From: Arcticibacter sp.
GTDB taxonomy: Bacteria > Bacteroidota > Bacteroidia > 2-12-FULL-35-15
NCBI GenBank assembly: GCA_021155045.1
Contig: JAJNQB010000001.1
Location: 248,001-312,000, forward strand
Reading direction: 5' to 3'
DNA: 64,000 nt
In this document: in pieces, positions 17,997 through 27,307 of the stretch
How positions within the stretch are numbered: position 1 is the first letter of the stretch
Layout: each line of letters opens with the position of its first letter
Notes under the pieces: generated by a model
What the model was told of the DNA's origin: nothing
Databases searched by the model: none
The model's input: only the letters and a program-made list of their open reading frames with translations
Program-made: the position numbers and the translations under genes

Positions 17997-19328
17997 TTAA
18001 TTCAATTTGTTTTTTAAATAGGGGAATTTATCTGTTAGTTTTTTTTTGTCGAGAATCAACAAAAAAGCAATTAATAAAAATGGAAGAGCTATGGTTTTAT
18101 ACCGTGCTATTGCACCAAGTATAGGTGTAGTTTCTCCAATGATTAAAAATTGCAGCAGTACAAAAGAAATGCAAAATAAAAAATATTCCCATTTTATTTT
18201 CTCAAAGCTATTTTTGAAAACAATACACACGATTATAAATAATAAAATAAAAATATTTTCTGCTGAAGCCATTAATACCATGATAGATTTTGACTCCCAG
18301 ATAAATGGTCTTAAAAAAGTATTGATTAATGCTTGAGGACTATTTTTAATAAAAGAAAAAAATGTAGGTTCTAATTTATTGATTTCAATGCGACTATTTG
18401 CTGCTGGAATATTTTTTTCATTTGAATCAGATAATTTTCCTGATGCTAGTTGGTTAAATTCAATTTGTTTTTGACTTAAAGTAACAAGTGGGTTTTGAAA
18501 TGAGCTTATTTTTTCAATGTTTAAGCCAATTGTGCCAATGATAGTAAGTGTTACAAAATATTTTATAAAAATGTTTTTTGATGATGTTTTGTTTGCTAAA
18601 ATCATTAAAATTAAACTTGGTGCTATTGCAATCCAAACATAAAATTTTGAAAAAGCTAATAACATAGCCATTGCTAAACAGATTGTAATTGATTTCAATG
18701 AGAATAGCTTGTTTGAATAATAAATAAGTAACCCGAGTGAGAAAAAAATTAACCCTTCTTTTAATACTCCTGAACTCCAAAAAATAACAGAGGGCAATAA
18801 AAAAATGGCAAGAATTAACTCCTTCTTTTTATCTAATAAATGATCAACAAACGTTTTATAGATAGCTGTCAGTCCTACTAACGATAAAAAGCAGATAAAA
18901 ACAGTATGCACATTATAATAGCCAAATGAAAATAAACGAACAAACGCATTGAATCTTATGATTGTATGGCTATCGTTATAAATATTACTATCAATTTTTT
19001 TTGCCCAATAATGCATTTCAGTATAATATTTTTCAAATTCAGGAGTAGAGTTTCCAATTCCGAAAAGCATTTTAAAATAATCGATAGGTTTATTTTTTAA
19101 TGCATCAAACATTATTTTACTGTCATCAAAATATTTATAAATGTCGGCAGTTGCCCTTTCGGTATAATAAAAAGTATAAATAGCCCACAATAATAGCCCA
19201 CAACAAATTTTTAAAATAAAAATAAATGAAATTTGTTTCTTAGATAAACCCACTACCTCAAAAAAAGGCATTTTATAAATTATAAAAATAAATATGAGCG
19301 TATAGGTAAGTGTTAAGAGTATTTCCAT
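17997..19328 (-). CDS. Polytopic membrane protein of unknown function (possibly GT-C-like)
   Basis: A 443-residue protein with roughly ten hydrophobic segments and no family I can name with confidence. After the first two helices comes an acidic, tyrosine-rich loop (YYTERATADIYKYFDDSKIMFDAL, in part). Long first loops with acidic residues are seen in GT-C glycosyltransferases and in some EpsG/Wzy-like polymerases, so a role in glycan transfer or polymerisation is possible. No other polysaccharide gene is next to it. It follows the HD hydrolase gene by 13 bases using its preferred start, in the same direction, and precedes the amino-acid permease gene by 37 bases. Confidence 0.6.
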   Translation of the reverse strand: MEILLTLTYTLIFIFIIYKMPFFEVVGLSKKQISFIFILKICCGLLLWAIYTFYYTERATADIYKYFDDSKIMFDALKNKPIDYFKMLFGIGNSTPEFEKYYTEMHYWAKKIDSNIYNDSHTIIRFNAFVRLFSFGYYNVHTVFICFLSLVGLTAIYKTFVDHLLDKKKELILAIFLLPSVIFWSSGVLKEGLIFFSLGLLIYYSNKLFSLKSITICLAMAMLLAFSKFYVWIAIAPSLILMILANKTSSKNIFIKYFVTLTIIGTIGLNIEKISSFQNPLVTLSQKQIEFNQLASGKLSDSNEKNIPAANSRIEINKLEPTFFSFIKNSPQALINTFLRPFIWESKSIMVLMASAENIFILLFIIVCIVFKNSFEKIKWEYFLFCISFVLLQFLIIGETTPILGAIARYKTIALPFLLIAFLLILDKKKLTDKFPYLKNKLN

Positions 19329-19341
19329 TTATTTATCGAAA

Positions 19342-20574
19342 CTATTTAGGGAAACACAAATAATATTTTTTAACCGTTTTGGAAATTACATCAATGCTTA
19401 ATTGATCAGATGCATCTGCAATGTCTCGAACTGTTCCGTCCTTAAATAAAATATTAATTCGAATTTTATCTGCTCTGTAAGCATCGTTAGTTACATTACC
19501 AGTAAAAACAAAATAACTAATTTCTTTTTCGTTTAACGATAAAGATTTTTTAACTTCTTTTTTTAAATCATTGATTTTACCTTCTTTGAAAGGTTGATTC
19601 TGTAATTCAATTCCAAATAAATTTCTGTTTAAAAGATATGCTGATAAAAGGTTTAGCACTTTATCTGTTTTGATGTCGGATGCCCATACTTTTACAGATG
19701 CCATAATATCGTAATCGTCTAAGGAGGCAAACGATAGTAGTATGCTTTTGTCTTTAATAAAATCTTCTTTTGAATATTTGTTGTATAAAAAGGTTTTTAA
19801 AGCTGGGGTGCAAAATAAATCTACTTTTTTTTCAGCAAGCTCTTTTGCCCGTTTCAAAATATTCACCAATAAATTTTCTGCACTTAATACTGTTTTATGT
19901 AAATATACTTGCCAATACATAAGTCTTCTAGCAATAATAAATTTTTCGATGGAATAAATTCCTTTTGCTTCAACAACCAATTGGTCGTTTACCACATTCA
20001 ACATTTTAATAATTCTTTCCGTACTAATAACTCCTTCTGATACGCCTGTAAAAAAACTATCTCGTTTCAAATAGTCTAGTCTGTCCATATCCAGCTGACT
20101 TGAAACTAATTGATGAAGAAATTTTTTTTTGTATTTGTTTTGAAAGATTTTAATTGCTAAATCCAGCTTGCCACCAAATTCTTGATTTAAGCTATTCATA
20201 AACATTTCAGAAATATCTTCGTGATTCACATTGTTTACAATGCTATGTTCTAAAGCATGTGAAAATGGACCATGTCCTATGTCGTGTAATAATATTGCAA
20301 TGGTAACACCTTGTGCTTCTTCCTCCGAAATTTCATGCCCTTTTGAGCTAATTGTATCTACCGCTTGACACATTAAATGCATGGCACCCATTGCATGGTG
20401 AAATCGAGTGTGCAATGCTCCAGGGTAAACTAAATTTGTTAGCCCTAATTGCTTAATTCTTCTTAGTCTTTGAAAATAGGGATGATCTATTAAATCGTAA
20501 ACTATTTCGTATGGTATAGATACAAAACCATAAATAGGGTCATTAAAAATTTTTAGTTTATTTGCGTTATTCAT
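19342..20574 (-). CDS. HD-domain phosphohydrolase (dGTPase/SAMHD1-like)
   Basis: A 410-residue HD-superfamily protein. With the start at 20574 (MNNANKLKIFNDPIYGFVSIP) the metal-binding residues are His59/His60 in TRFHHAMGAMHLM, His97-Asp98 in LLHDIGHGPFSHALEH, and an Asp in QLDMDRLDYLKRDS. An upstream ATG at 20607 would add 11 residues that do not resemble the family. Relatives act on dNTPs or other nucleotides; an exact substrate cannot be given. The C-terminal 150 residues are helical and match the extension of the YdhJ/YwfO-like subgroup. The gene is divergent from porX, with about 110 bases between them. Confidence 0.88.
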   Translation of the reverse strand: MNNANKLKIFNDPIYGFVSIPYEIVYDLIDHPYFQRLRRIKQLGLTNLVYPGALHTRFHHAMGAMHLMCQAVDTISSKGHEISEEEAQGVTIAILLHDIGHGPFSHALEHSIVNNVNHEDISEMFMNSLNQEFGGKLDLAIKIFQNKYKKKFLHQLVSSQLDMDRLDYLKRDSFFTGVSEGVISTERIIKMLNVVNDQLVVEAKGIYSIEKFIIARRLMYWQVYLHKTVLSAENLLVNILKRAKELAEKKVDLFCTPALKTFLYNKYSKEDFIKDKSILLSFASLDDYDIMASVKVWASDIKTDKVLNLLSAYLLNRNLFGIELQNQPFKEGKINDLKKEVKKSLSLNEKEISYFVFTGNVTNDAYRADKIRINILFKDGTVRDIADASDQLSIDVISKTVKKYYLCFPK

Positions 20575-20682
20575 AATGTGTTTCACAAATTTAGTTAAAA
20601 AATGCAAAGCTGATAATAAATAAGTTTTTCATGAGTTTATTAATTTTATAACTTTAACCAAAATAAAACAACTCAAAAAATT

Positions 20683-22236
20683 ATGGACAAAATCAATGTA
20701 TTGTGGGCTGATGACGAAATAGATTTATTGAAACCTCATATTTTATTTTTACAAGAAAAAGGATATGATGTGCAAACAGCTACAAGTGGAGATGAGGCGC
20801 TTGAATTGGTTGAAGCAAATAATTTTTCGGTTGTGTTACTAGATGAAAATATGCCAGGTTTGAGTGGGATAGAAACATTGAGTAAGTTAAAAACAAAACG
20901 TCCGCAACTTCCTGTAATTATGATTACCAAAAGTGAAGAGGAGCATATCATGGAAGATGCTATTGGTTCAAAAATTTCTGACTATTTAATTAAACCAGTA
21001 AATCCTAATCAAATATTACTTTCTCTTAAAAAAACATTGGATAACAAACGTTTGATAAGTGAAAAAACAACATCAAATTATCAGCAAGAATTTCGTCAAA
21101 TTGGTATGTCCTTGGGTGATAGATTGAACTGGGAAGAATGGAAAGATATTTATAAAAAACTTGTTTATTGGGAGTTGGAATTGGAGAAAAGCAAAGACGA
21201 GAGCATGTTTGAAATTTTAAAAATGCAAAAGTCTGAAGCGAATAAGCTGTACGGAAAATTTATTGAAAATAATTATATCGGTTGGCTGAATGGAAAAACA
21301 GCAAATCCTCCTTTGTTTTCGCATACTTTATTCAAAGCTAAAATTGCTCCGATGCTCGACAAAGATGAAACAACATTTGTTGTGTTGATTGATAATTTGC
21401 GATACGACCAATGGAAAATAATTGAACCAATCATCAACGAATATTTTAAAGTTGAACAGGAAGATTTGTACAGTAGTATTTTACCAACAGCAACACAATA
21501 CGCTCGGAATGCTTTTTTTGCTGGATTAATGCCAAGTGAAATTGAAAAACGTTTTCCTAAATTATGGTTGAATGATGAAGATGAAGGCGGAAAAAATATG
21601 CACGAAGAAGAATTACTTGCAGAACAGCTTAAGCGTTTAGGAAAAGATGTTAAGATGAGTTACCATAAAATTACAAATCATGCTGCTGGCAAAAAATTAT
21701 CGGAGAACATGAGTAATTTAATGCAAAACAGATTAAATGTTATTGTATATAATTTTGTGGATATGCTTTCCCATGCTCGTACAGAGATGGAAGTAATTCG
21801 AGAATTAGCTGATGATGAAAAAGCATACCGTTCTATTACATTATCATGGTTCGAGCATTCACCTTTACATGAAATAATTAAGCAAATTGCTGCAAAAAAA
21901 TGTAAATTGGTAATTACTACTGACCATGGTACAATTAAAGTTACCGAACCAAGTAAAGTTGTTGGCGATAAAAATGTAAATACCAACTTGCGTTACAAAC
22001 AAGGAAAAACACTAGATTATGTGAAGAAAGAAGTTTTTGAAGTAAAAAATCCAGCAGATGTTTTTTTACCGAAACAAAATGTAAGTACCACTTATGTGTT
22101 TGTAAAAGAAGATTTGTTTTTTGCCTATCCTAATAACTTCAATTATTATGTTGGCTATTATCGAAACACATTTCAGCATGGTGGCATATCTTTAGAAGAA
22201 ATGATAATTCCTGTTGTAACCTTAAGCGCAAAGTAA
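20683..22236 (+). CDS. porX: PorX, T9SS two-component response regulator with PglZ domain
   Basis: A 517-residue protein combining a receiver domain and a PglZ (alkaline-phosphatase superfamily) domain, the PorX layout; the length is nearly that of P. gingivalis PorX. Receiver residues are all present: acidic pair Asp10-Asp11, phospho-acceptor Asp54 (VVLLDENMPG), Thr82 and Lys104 (IKP). The PglZ part has LIDNLRYDQW (about 236-245), LPTATQYARNAFF with Thr271 at the nucleophile position reported for PorX, MLSHARTE, and TTDHGTIKV with Asp414-His415. PorX works with the kinase PorY and a sigma factor to control T9SS genes and has phosphodiesterase activity on oligonucleotides. tsaE follows after three bases and then ald, a usual neighbourhood in Bacteroidota. 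No porY is in the window. Confidence 0.95.
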   Translation: MDKINVLWADDEIDLLKPHILFLQEKGYDVQTATSGDEALELVEANNFSVVLLDENMPGLSGIETLSKLKTKRPQLPVIMITKSEEEHIMEDAIGSKISDYLIKPVNPNQILLSLKKTLDNKRLISEKTTSNYQQEFRQIGMSLGDRLNWEEWKDIYKKLVYWELELEKSKDESMFEILKMQKSEANKLYGKFIENNYIGWLNGKTANPPLFSHTLFKAKIAPMLDKDETTFVVLIDNLRYDQWKIIEPIINEYFKVEQEDLYSSILPTATQYARNAFFAGLMPSEIEKRFPKLWLNDEDEGGKNMHEEELLAEQLKRLGKDVKMSYHKITNHAAGKKLSENMSNLMQNRLNVIVYNFVDMLSHARTEMEVIRELADDEKAYRSITLSWFEHSPLHEIIKQIAAKKCKLVITTDHGTIKVTEPSKVVGDKNVNTNLRYKQGKTLDYVKKEVFEVKNPADVFLPKQNVSTTYVFVKEDLFFAYPNNFNYYVGYYRNTFQHGGISLEEMIIPVVTLSAK

Positions 22237-22239
22237 AAG

Positions 22240-22659
22240 ATGAATCAAGTTATTGAAGTTGTTAGTCTTTCCGAACTTCCTGTTGCTGCCGAAAAGTTAT
22301 TAGCAATTTGTGAAGGAAAAAAAGTATTTGCATTTAAGGGCGAAATGGGAGCTGGTAAAACTACTTTTATAAAAGCGATATGTGAACAATTAAATGTGAT
22401 TGGAAATATAAGCAGCCCCACATTTTCATTAGTAAATGAATATCTTACCCAATCAGGTGAAAAAATATTTCATTTTGATTTTTATCGTATTAAATCAGAA
22501 AGTGAAGCGTATGATATGGGTTATGAAGACTATTTGTATTCCAATTCCTATTGCTTTATTGAATGGCCCGAAAAAATAGAAAATCTACTTCCTTCTAATA
22601 CTGTTCTTGTTGCTATTTCAAAAGTTGGTGAAAAACGAGAGTTAATAGTCGATTTTTAA
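22240..22659 (+). CDS. tsaE: TsaE, tRNA t6A modification ATPase
   Basis: A 139-residue P-loop ATPase of the YjeE family, which with TsaB and TsaD makes the threonylcarbamoyl-adenosine modification at A37 of ANN-decoding tRNAs. The Walker A motif GEMGAGKT is at residues 34-41. It is followed by the family's ISSPTFSLVNEY (switch region), HFDFYRI and FIEWPEKI blocks. The length is normal. It starts three bases after the porX stop codon, so the two are probably translated together. tsaB and tsaD are not in the window. Confidence 0.95.
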   Translation: MNQVIEVVSLSELPVAAEKLLAICEGKKVFAFKGEMGAGKTTFIKAICEQLNVIGNISSPTFSLVNEYLTQSGEKIFHFDFYRIKSESEAYDMGYEDYLYSNSYCFIEWPEKIENLLPSNTVLVAISKVGEKRELIVDF

Positions 22660-22785
22660 AAATATGAACCTTTTTATACTTTTTTTCTTCATTAACAGGC
22701 CTTACCTCATAACTCTCTTTTAATGCAGTAAAATATTGCAATTGTTTTCTTAAATTTGTCTTAGCATTCCCATTTAGAACAGAAA

Positions 22786-24003
22786 ATGAAAACGTCAAAA
22801 GAAATACTTGCTTCTCTTACACAAACAGCTTTAATGCCTCAAGAAGAAATGCTTGAAATAGGCAAAAAAAAAGGCAAATTATTTATTGGAATCCCTAGAG
22901 AAATATCCTTTCAAGAAAATCGAGTGGCATTGGTGCCAGATGCTGTTGCTTTGCTTGTAAATAATGGACATCAAGTAGTTGTGGAAACAAATGCTGGTAA
23001 AATGTCAAACTTTCAAGACCACGATTATAGTGAAGCTGGAGCGCAAATTGTTTATAGCCCAGAAGATGTTTATAAAGCAGATATTATCTTAAAAGTAGCT
23101 CCTCCATCTCCTGTTGAGATTGAAATGATGCAACAAAAACAAACATTAATTTCAGCATTACAACTTTCTATTCAACCAGAAAATTTTTTGAAACAATTAA
23201 TTGCAAAAAGAGTTACAGCCATTGCCTTTGATTGGATAAAAGATGGTGATGGGATTTACTCAGTAATTCGTTCGATGGGCGAAATTGCAGGAGGAACATC
23301 CATTCTTATTGCGGCTGAATATTTAAGCAATGCAAACAATGGACAAGGAGCAATACTTGGCGGAATTTCAGGGATTTCACCAACAGAAGTTATAATTTTA
23401 GGAGCAGGTACTGTTGGTGAATTTGCAACTCGTGCAGCTTTGGGTTTAGGAGCTTCTGTAAAAGTATTTGATAACTCTATTTACAAATTAAGAAGATTAC
23501 AAAGTGATATTGGTGCTCGAGTTTTTACATCTGTTATTCAACCAAGAGTTTTGGCAAAACATTTAAAAACAGCAGATGTGGTTATTGGCGCAATAAGAGC
23601 ACAACATGGTAGAACACCTTGTGTGGTTACTGAAGCAATGGTAAGCGAAATGAAAGTTGGCTCAGTTATAATCGATGTAAGTATCGATCAAGGAGGATGT
23701 TTTGAAACATCTGAAGTAACAAACCATTCAAAACCAATCTTCAGAAAACATAGTGTAATTCATTATTGTGTTCCCAATATCGCATCCCGTGTATCTCGTA
23801 CTGCCTCTTATGCACTTAGTACTATTTTTGCACCAATCCTTGTAAATATAGGTGATGAAGGGGGGGTGGAAAATATGTTGCGACAAAACGAAGGGGTAAG
23901 AAATGGTGTTTATATCTATAACGGTTCTGTTACAAACAAAGATTTAGCAGAGATGTATAAGTTGCCTTATAAGGATATAAACTTAATTATGGCTGCTTGG
24001 TAA
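22786..24003 (+). CDS. ald: Alanine dehydrogenase
   Basis: A 405-residue NAD-dependent enzyme that interconverts alanine with pyruvate and ammonium. It has the N-terminal AlaDH/PNT domain (IGIPREISFQENRVALVPDAV, in part) with the conserved basic and acidic residues that bind pyruvate. The NAD-binding fold follows, with ILGAGTVGEFATRAALGLGA at about residues 205-224. VIIDVSIDQGGCFETS and HYCVPNIASRVSRTAS blocks are characteristic of alanine dehydrogenase rather than transhydrogenase. A roughly 30-residue N-terminal extension is common in the Bacteroidota type. It stands 126 bases downstream of tsaE. Confidence 0.93.
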   Translation: MKTSKEILASLTQTALMPQEEMLEIGKKKGKLFIGIPREISFQENRVALVPDAVALLVNNGHQVVVETNAGKMSNFQDHDYSEAGAQIVYSPEDVYKADIILKVAPPSPVEIEMMQQKQTLISALQLSIQPENFLKQLIAKRVTAIAFDWIKDGDGIYSVIRSMGEIAGGTSILIAAEYLSNANNGQGAILGGISGISPTEVIILGAGTVGEFATRAALGLGASVKVFDNSIYKLRRLQSDIGARVFTSVIQPRVLAKHLKTADVVIGAIRAQHGRTPCVVTEAMVSEMKVGSVIIDVSIDQGGCFETSEVTNHSKPIFRKHSVIHYCVPNIASRVSRTASYALSTIFAPILVNIGDEGGVENMLRQNEGVRNGVYIYNGSVTNKDLAEMYKLPYKDINLIMAAW

Positions 24004-24024
24004 AATATTCTATTAAATTTTTTT

Positions 24025-24441
24025 ATGGCGATTGAAGGAAAAAATGCTGATTTAATCAGACGGTTTAAATTTTATGGTTTCGGATTTTTACTCGGAATAG
24101 TATTAGTAGGTGTAATATATAAAGGCAGAGGTTGTAAAATGCCTGGTTCTGTTAAGTTGGAAGAATTAAGTAGCCAAACATTAATACTTACAAAACATGC
24201 TGAATGTAGAATGAATTGCAGAAATATTTCGCTGGAAGAAATAAAATATTTATTGAAATTCGGAAAGATAAATTATGATAAAAGCAATGTTCGCGATAAA
24301 CCTTGTGGCACTTATGCTGTTGAAGGAAATTCTCAAGATGGACAAGAACTACGAGTTGTTATAGCTGATTGCGATACAATTTCAAAAATTGTTACAGCCA
24401 TTGATTTGAAATTAGAAAATGACAAGTGTGATTGTGATTAA
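24025..24441 (+). CDS. DUF4258 domain protein with an N-terminal membrane anchor
   Basis: A 138-residue protein of unknown function. One hydrophobic segment (FYGFGFLLGIVLVGVIY, about residues 17-33) anchors it. The DUF4258 domain follows: LTKHAECRMNCRNISLEEIKYLL (in part, about 54-76), then RVVIADCDTISKIVTAIDL. DUF4258 is related in pattern to RelE-like mRNA-interferase folds, but no antitoxin gene is adjacent and there is an added membrane anchor. Many cysteines are present (at least six). It lies 21 bases after ald and its stop codon directly abuts the stop of the convergent barrel-protein gene. Confidence 0.8.
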   Translation: MAIEGKNADLIRRFKFYGFGFLLGIVLVGVIYKGRGCKMPGSVKLEELSSQTLILTKHAECRMNCRNISLEEIKYLLKFGKINYDKSNVRDKPCGTYAVEGNSQDGQELRVVIADCDTISKIVTAIDLKLENDKCDCD

Positions 24442-25284
24442 CTAAATCGGAATTTGAAGTCCTAAAACTAAAATAGTTTCTGCTGTCCAAAAATAATGTT
24501 TTGCTTTTCCTTCTCCGTACACAAGAACATTTCTATAATCTGCAAAAACTCCTTTTCCTGTATATTCTAAGTAAAAATATTTATAGAAATCATAACGCAA
24601 ACCAAGTTCTGCTCCAATGCAATAACCTGCAATATGAAATCTATTATTTAAATCTTTCCCAAAAATAGTAACTTGTGTTCTTGGGATAACAGGACCAGCA
24701 CCAAATTTTCCAATACCACTTATCCAATGTTTTTTATTTTTACTGATTAATAATCTTTGCCGTTTCATAATGTTCAGCATCAAAAAATTTGCTCCATCAG
24801 AATGTTCAAAAGCTAAAAAATTGTCGGGGCTGATTAAGGTATCTTTGTCAATGTATTCCCCATGAATTGTTCCTTTGATGCGAAGTGTTTGCCAGTTTCG
24901 CATAATATATTTTGTGTGATCAAAATTAATTTCTATTCCTAAATCTTTTTTATTGTTAAAAAAATAACCTAATCTATAGTTGTATTGAGGAATTGTTAAG
25001 TCTGTGTGCAACATATTTTTAAACCCAGGTCTGTCCGTTGCAGCAGCATTATAAATCGTAAATTCATACGACTCAGGTTTTCCTGTTGTAGCATTAATTT
25101 CTGTTGTTGTATTTTTAAAATGAATATCGCTTTTTGAAAATATTTCTCGGTTATACCCCCAAGAAAAATAAAACGTTCCTTTTCCAGCTTTTGATTGTTG
25201 TGGACAATCACATTTTTCGTCTTGAGCTTTTACGTATGTGCACAACCCTAAAAAAAATAGAATAGATAATAATTTAATCTTCAT
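24442..25284 (-). CDS. Outer-membrane protein of unknown function
   Basis: About 280 residues. The ATG at 25284 gives a signal peptide (MKIKLLSILFFLGLCTYVKAQ) followed by DEKCDCPQQSKAGKG; I prefer it to the ATG at 25308. The remainder is rich in aromatic and alternating residues that look like beta strands (FYFSWGYNREIF, YNYRLGYFFNNKKDLGIEINF). It ends in ETILVLGLQIPI. It resembles uncharacterised Bacteroidota barrel proteins. Its stop codon is immediately next to that of the DUF4258 gene on the other strand, so the two transcripts must overlap at their 3' ends unless stopped within a coding region. Confidence 0.7.
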   Translation of the reverse strand: MKIKLLSILFFLGLCTYVKAQDEKCDCPQQSKAGKGTFYFSWGYNREIFSKSDIHFKNTTTEINATTGKPESYEFTIYNAAATDRPGFKNMLHTDLTIPQYNYRLGYFFNNKKDLGIEINFDHTKYIMRNWQTLRIKGTIHGEYIDKDTLISPDNFLAFEHSDGANFLMLNIMKRQRLLISKNKKHWISGIGKFGAGPVIPRTQVTIFGKDLNNRFHIAGYCIGAELGLRYDFYKYFYLEYTGKGVFADYRNVLVYGEGKAKHYFWTAETILVLGLQIPI

Positions 25285-25505
25285 CTGTAAAATGTTTTCG
25301 TGGAACAAAGATATATAAAACCATGTTCTTAATATATTGTACCAATAATTTTAAATCTTACATCGGTATTAGATGAGATAAATCATTTTTGCGTTTAACC
25401 CTAAGCAGACAGTTAAAAAAAATAACTGCCTACGATTAAGTGTTTGTAAGACTTTTTGTATTTTATGGGGATAAGAAATTTTAACAAACACCAAATCGGG
25501 ATTAT

Positions 25506-25560
25506 CCGCATTAAGACAGATAGTGCAGCTTTTCTAAAGCTTTCTACTGTCTAATTGCGG
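25506..25560. repeat. Long imperfect inverted repeat, candidate structured RNA
   Basis: The left arm (25506-25532) and right arm (25536-25560) pair over most of their length: CCGCA, AGACAG, TAG and AGCTTT match, with small internal mismatches and bulges and a TCT loop. There is no T-tract on either side within five bases. It is 15 bases from the groEL terminator and could be an independent small RNA, a dispersed palindromic repeat or a second part of the 3' end of the groEL message. Nothing in the sequence decides among these. Confidence 0.5.
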
Positions 25561-25575
25561 TTTAAAATAAAAAAA

Positions 25576-25600
25576 CCTTGAGCAAAACTCAAGGTTTTTT
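25576..25600. terminator. Intrinsic terminator downstream of groEL
   Basis: A 7-bp perfect stem CCTTGAG/CTCAAGG (25576-25582 with 25588-25594) and a five-base loop are flanked by A7 on the left and T6 on the right. It can therefore stop transcripts from either direction. On the minus strand it lies 19 bases after the groEL stop codon and would end the groES-groEL message. Confidence 0.9.
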
Positions 25601-25618
25601 TATAATCTATTTGTAGGT

Positions 25619-27256
25619 TTACATCATTCCACCCATTCCGCCCATTCCTGGAGCGCCCATTGGCATAGATGGAGCATCCTCTTTTACTTCTGCTAAAACA
25701 CACTCTGTTGTTAAAAGCATTGCAGCAATTGAAGCGGCATTTTCTAATGCAATACGAGTTACTTTTGTAGGATCGATAACGCCAGCAGCAAATAAATTTT
25801 CATATTTTTCGGTACGAGCATTATAACCAAAATCAGTTTTTCCTTCGCGTACTTTTTGAACTACGACAGCACCTTCTCCGCCTGCATTTGCAATAATTTG
25901 ACGTAATGGTTCTTCTATCGCACGTTTGATGATTGCAATTCCAGTATTCTCATCTTCATTTGCACCTTTTAATTTTTCTAATGCTTCAATAGCACGAATG
26001 TATGCAACACCTCCTCCTGCAACAATTCCTTCTTCTACTGCAGCACGAGTAGCAGCTAATGCATCATCAACTCTATCTTTTTTCTCTTTCATTTCAACTT
26101 CAGTAGCAGCACCAACATAAAGTACAGCAACACCACCAGCTAATTTAGCTAAGCGCTCTTGCAGTTTTTCTTTGTCATAATCAGAAGTTGTTGATTCAAT
26201 TTGTGCTTTTATTTGATTTACACGAGCCGTTATTTCAGCTTTTTTACCAGAACCACCAACAATAGTTGTATTGTCTTTGTCAATAGTAATTTTTTCTGCT
26301 TTACCTAAGAAAGATAAATCTGCATTCTCTAATTTGAATCCACGCTCTTCGCTGATAAAAACTCCACCAGTTAAAATTGCAATATCCTCTAACATTGCTT
26401 TTCTTCTATCTCCAAATCCTGGAGCTTTAATAGCAGCAATTTTTAAATTAGCACGTAAACGATTTACAACAAGTGTTTGTAATGCTTCTCCATCTAAATC
26501 TTCAGCAATGATTAATAAAGGTTTGCCTGATTGTACTGCTTTTTCAAGAATTGGAAGCAATTCTTTCATTCCTGATATTTTTTTCTCGTAAATCAAAACA
26601 TAAGGGTTTTCAAGCACAGCTTGCATTTTATCTACATCAGTAATAAAGTATGGAGAAATGTATCCTCTGTCAAATTGCATTCCTTCAACTACCTCAACAG
26701 TAGTTTCTGTGCCTTTTGCTTCTTCAACTGTGATAACACCTTCTTTTTTTACTCTACCCATTGCTTCCGCAATTAGCTTTCCGATAGTATTGTCATTGTT
26801 TGCCGAAATAGTAGCTACTTGCTCAATTTTTTTGATGTCGTCTCCAACTTTTTTTGATTGAGTTTTTAAGTTTTCTACTACAGCAATAACAGCCTTATCA
26901 ATTCCTCTTTTTAAATCCATTGGGTTTGCTCCAGCTGCAACATTTTTTAAACCAGCAGTAACAATTGCTTGTGCTAAAACTGTTGCAGTGGTGGTTCCAT
27001 CTCCTGCAGCATCAGCTGTTTTAGAAGCAACTTCTTTTAACATTTGAGCACCCATGTTTTCTACTGGATCTTTCAATTCAATCTCTTTTGCAACAGAAAC
27101 CCCATCTTTTGTTACACTGGGAGCTCCAAATTTTTTATCGATAATTACATTTCTTCCTTTTGGACCTAATGTAACTTTTACTGCATTTGCCAAAGCATCA
27201 ACGCCTTTTTTTAATCGGTCGCGAGCATCAACGTTAAATAAAATATCTTTTGCCAT
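25619..27256 (-). CDS. groL: GroEL, 60-kDa chaperonin
   Basis: A 545-residue ATP-dependent chaperonin that folds proteins inside a double seven-subunit ring capped by GroES. The sequence is complete and typical: an N-terminal equatorial segment with TLGPKGRNVIIDKKFGAPSV (in part), the nucleotide loop DAAGDGTTTATVLAQ (about residues 82-96), the apical segment ITDVDKMQAVLENPYVLIYEKK, and the C-terminal GMGGMGGMM tail. It follows groES by 51 bases in the same direction and is ended by a strong terminator. No second groEL is in the window. Confidence 0.98.
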   Translation of the reverse strand: MAKDILFNVDARDRLKKGVDALANAVKVTLGPKGRNVIIDKKFGAPSVTKDGVSVAKEIELKDPVENMGAQMLKEVASKTADAAGDGTTTATVLAQAIVTAGLKNVAAGANPMDLKRGIDKAVIAVVENLKTQSKKVGDDIKKIEQVATISANNDNTIGKLIAEAMGRVKKEGVITVEEAKGTETTVEVVEGMQFDRGYISPYFITDVDKMQAVLENPYVLIYEKKISGMKELLPILEKAVQSGKPLLIIAEDLDGEALQTLVVNRLRANLKIAAIKAPGFGDRRKAMLEDIAILTGGVFISEERGFKLENADLSFLGKAEKITIDKDNTTIVGGSGKKAEITARVNQIKAQIESTTSDYDKEKLQERLAKLAGGVAVLYVGAATEVEMKEKKDRVDDALAATRAAVEEGIVAGGGVAYIRAIEALEKLKGANEDENTGIAIIKRAIEEPLRQIIANAGGEGAVVVQKVREGKTDFGYNARTEKYENLFAAGVIDPTKVTRIALENAASIAAMLLTTECVLAEVKEDAPSMPMGAPGMGGMGGMM

Positions 27257-27307
27257 AATTTAATATTATTAGTTTTTAGTTATTTAAAATTTTTGATTTA
27301 CAATTTA

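Larger units (their letters stand above)
25285..25618. other. Gene-free stretch with hairpins upstream of the groEL terminator
   Basis: About 330 bases without a credible gene. A small hairpin CAGTTA/TAACTG with an A7 loop is at 25410-25428. A longer imperfect hairpin covers 25506-25560, formed by CCGCA...AGACAG...TAG...AGCTTT pairing with its near complement. The groEL terminator lies at 25576-25600. The 5' side also holds the unmapped promoter of the barrel-protein gene reading left. No tRNA shape was found. Confidence 0.5.

Noticed and set aside
24025..24441. DUF4258 protein as a toxin of a toxin-antitoxin pair
   Set aside because: There is a membrane anchor and no adjacent antitoxin-like gene; the downstream gene is a barrel protein on the other strand.
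25926..27263. Plus-strand frames inside groEL and groES
   Set aside because: They are shadows of highly conserved chaperonin genes; none has a recognisable product.
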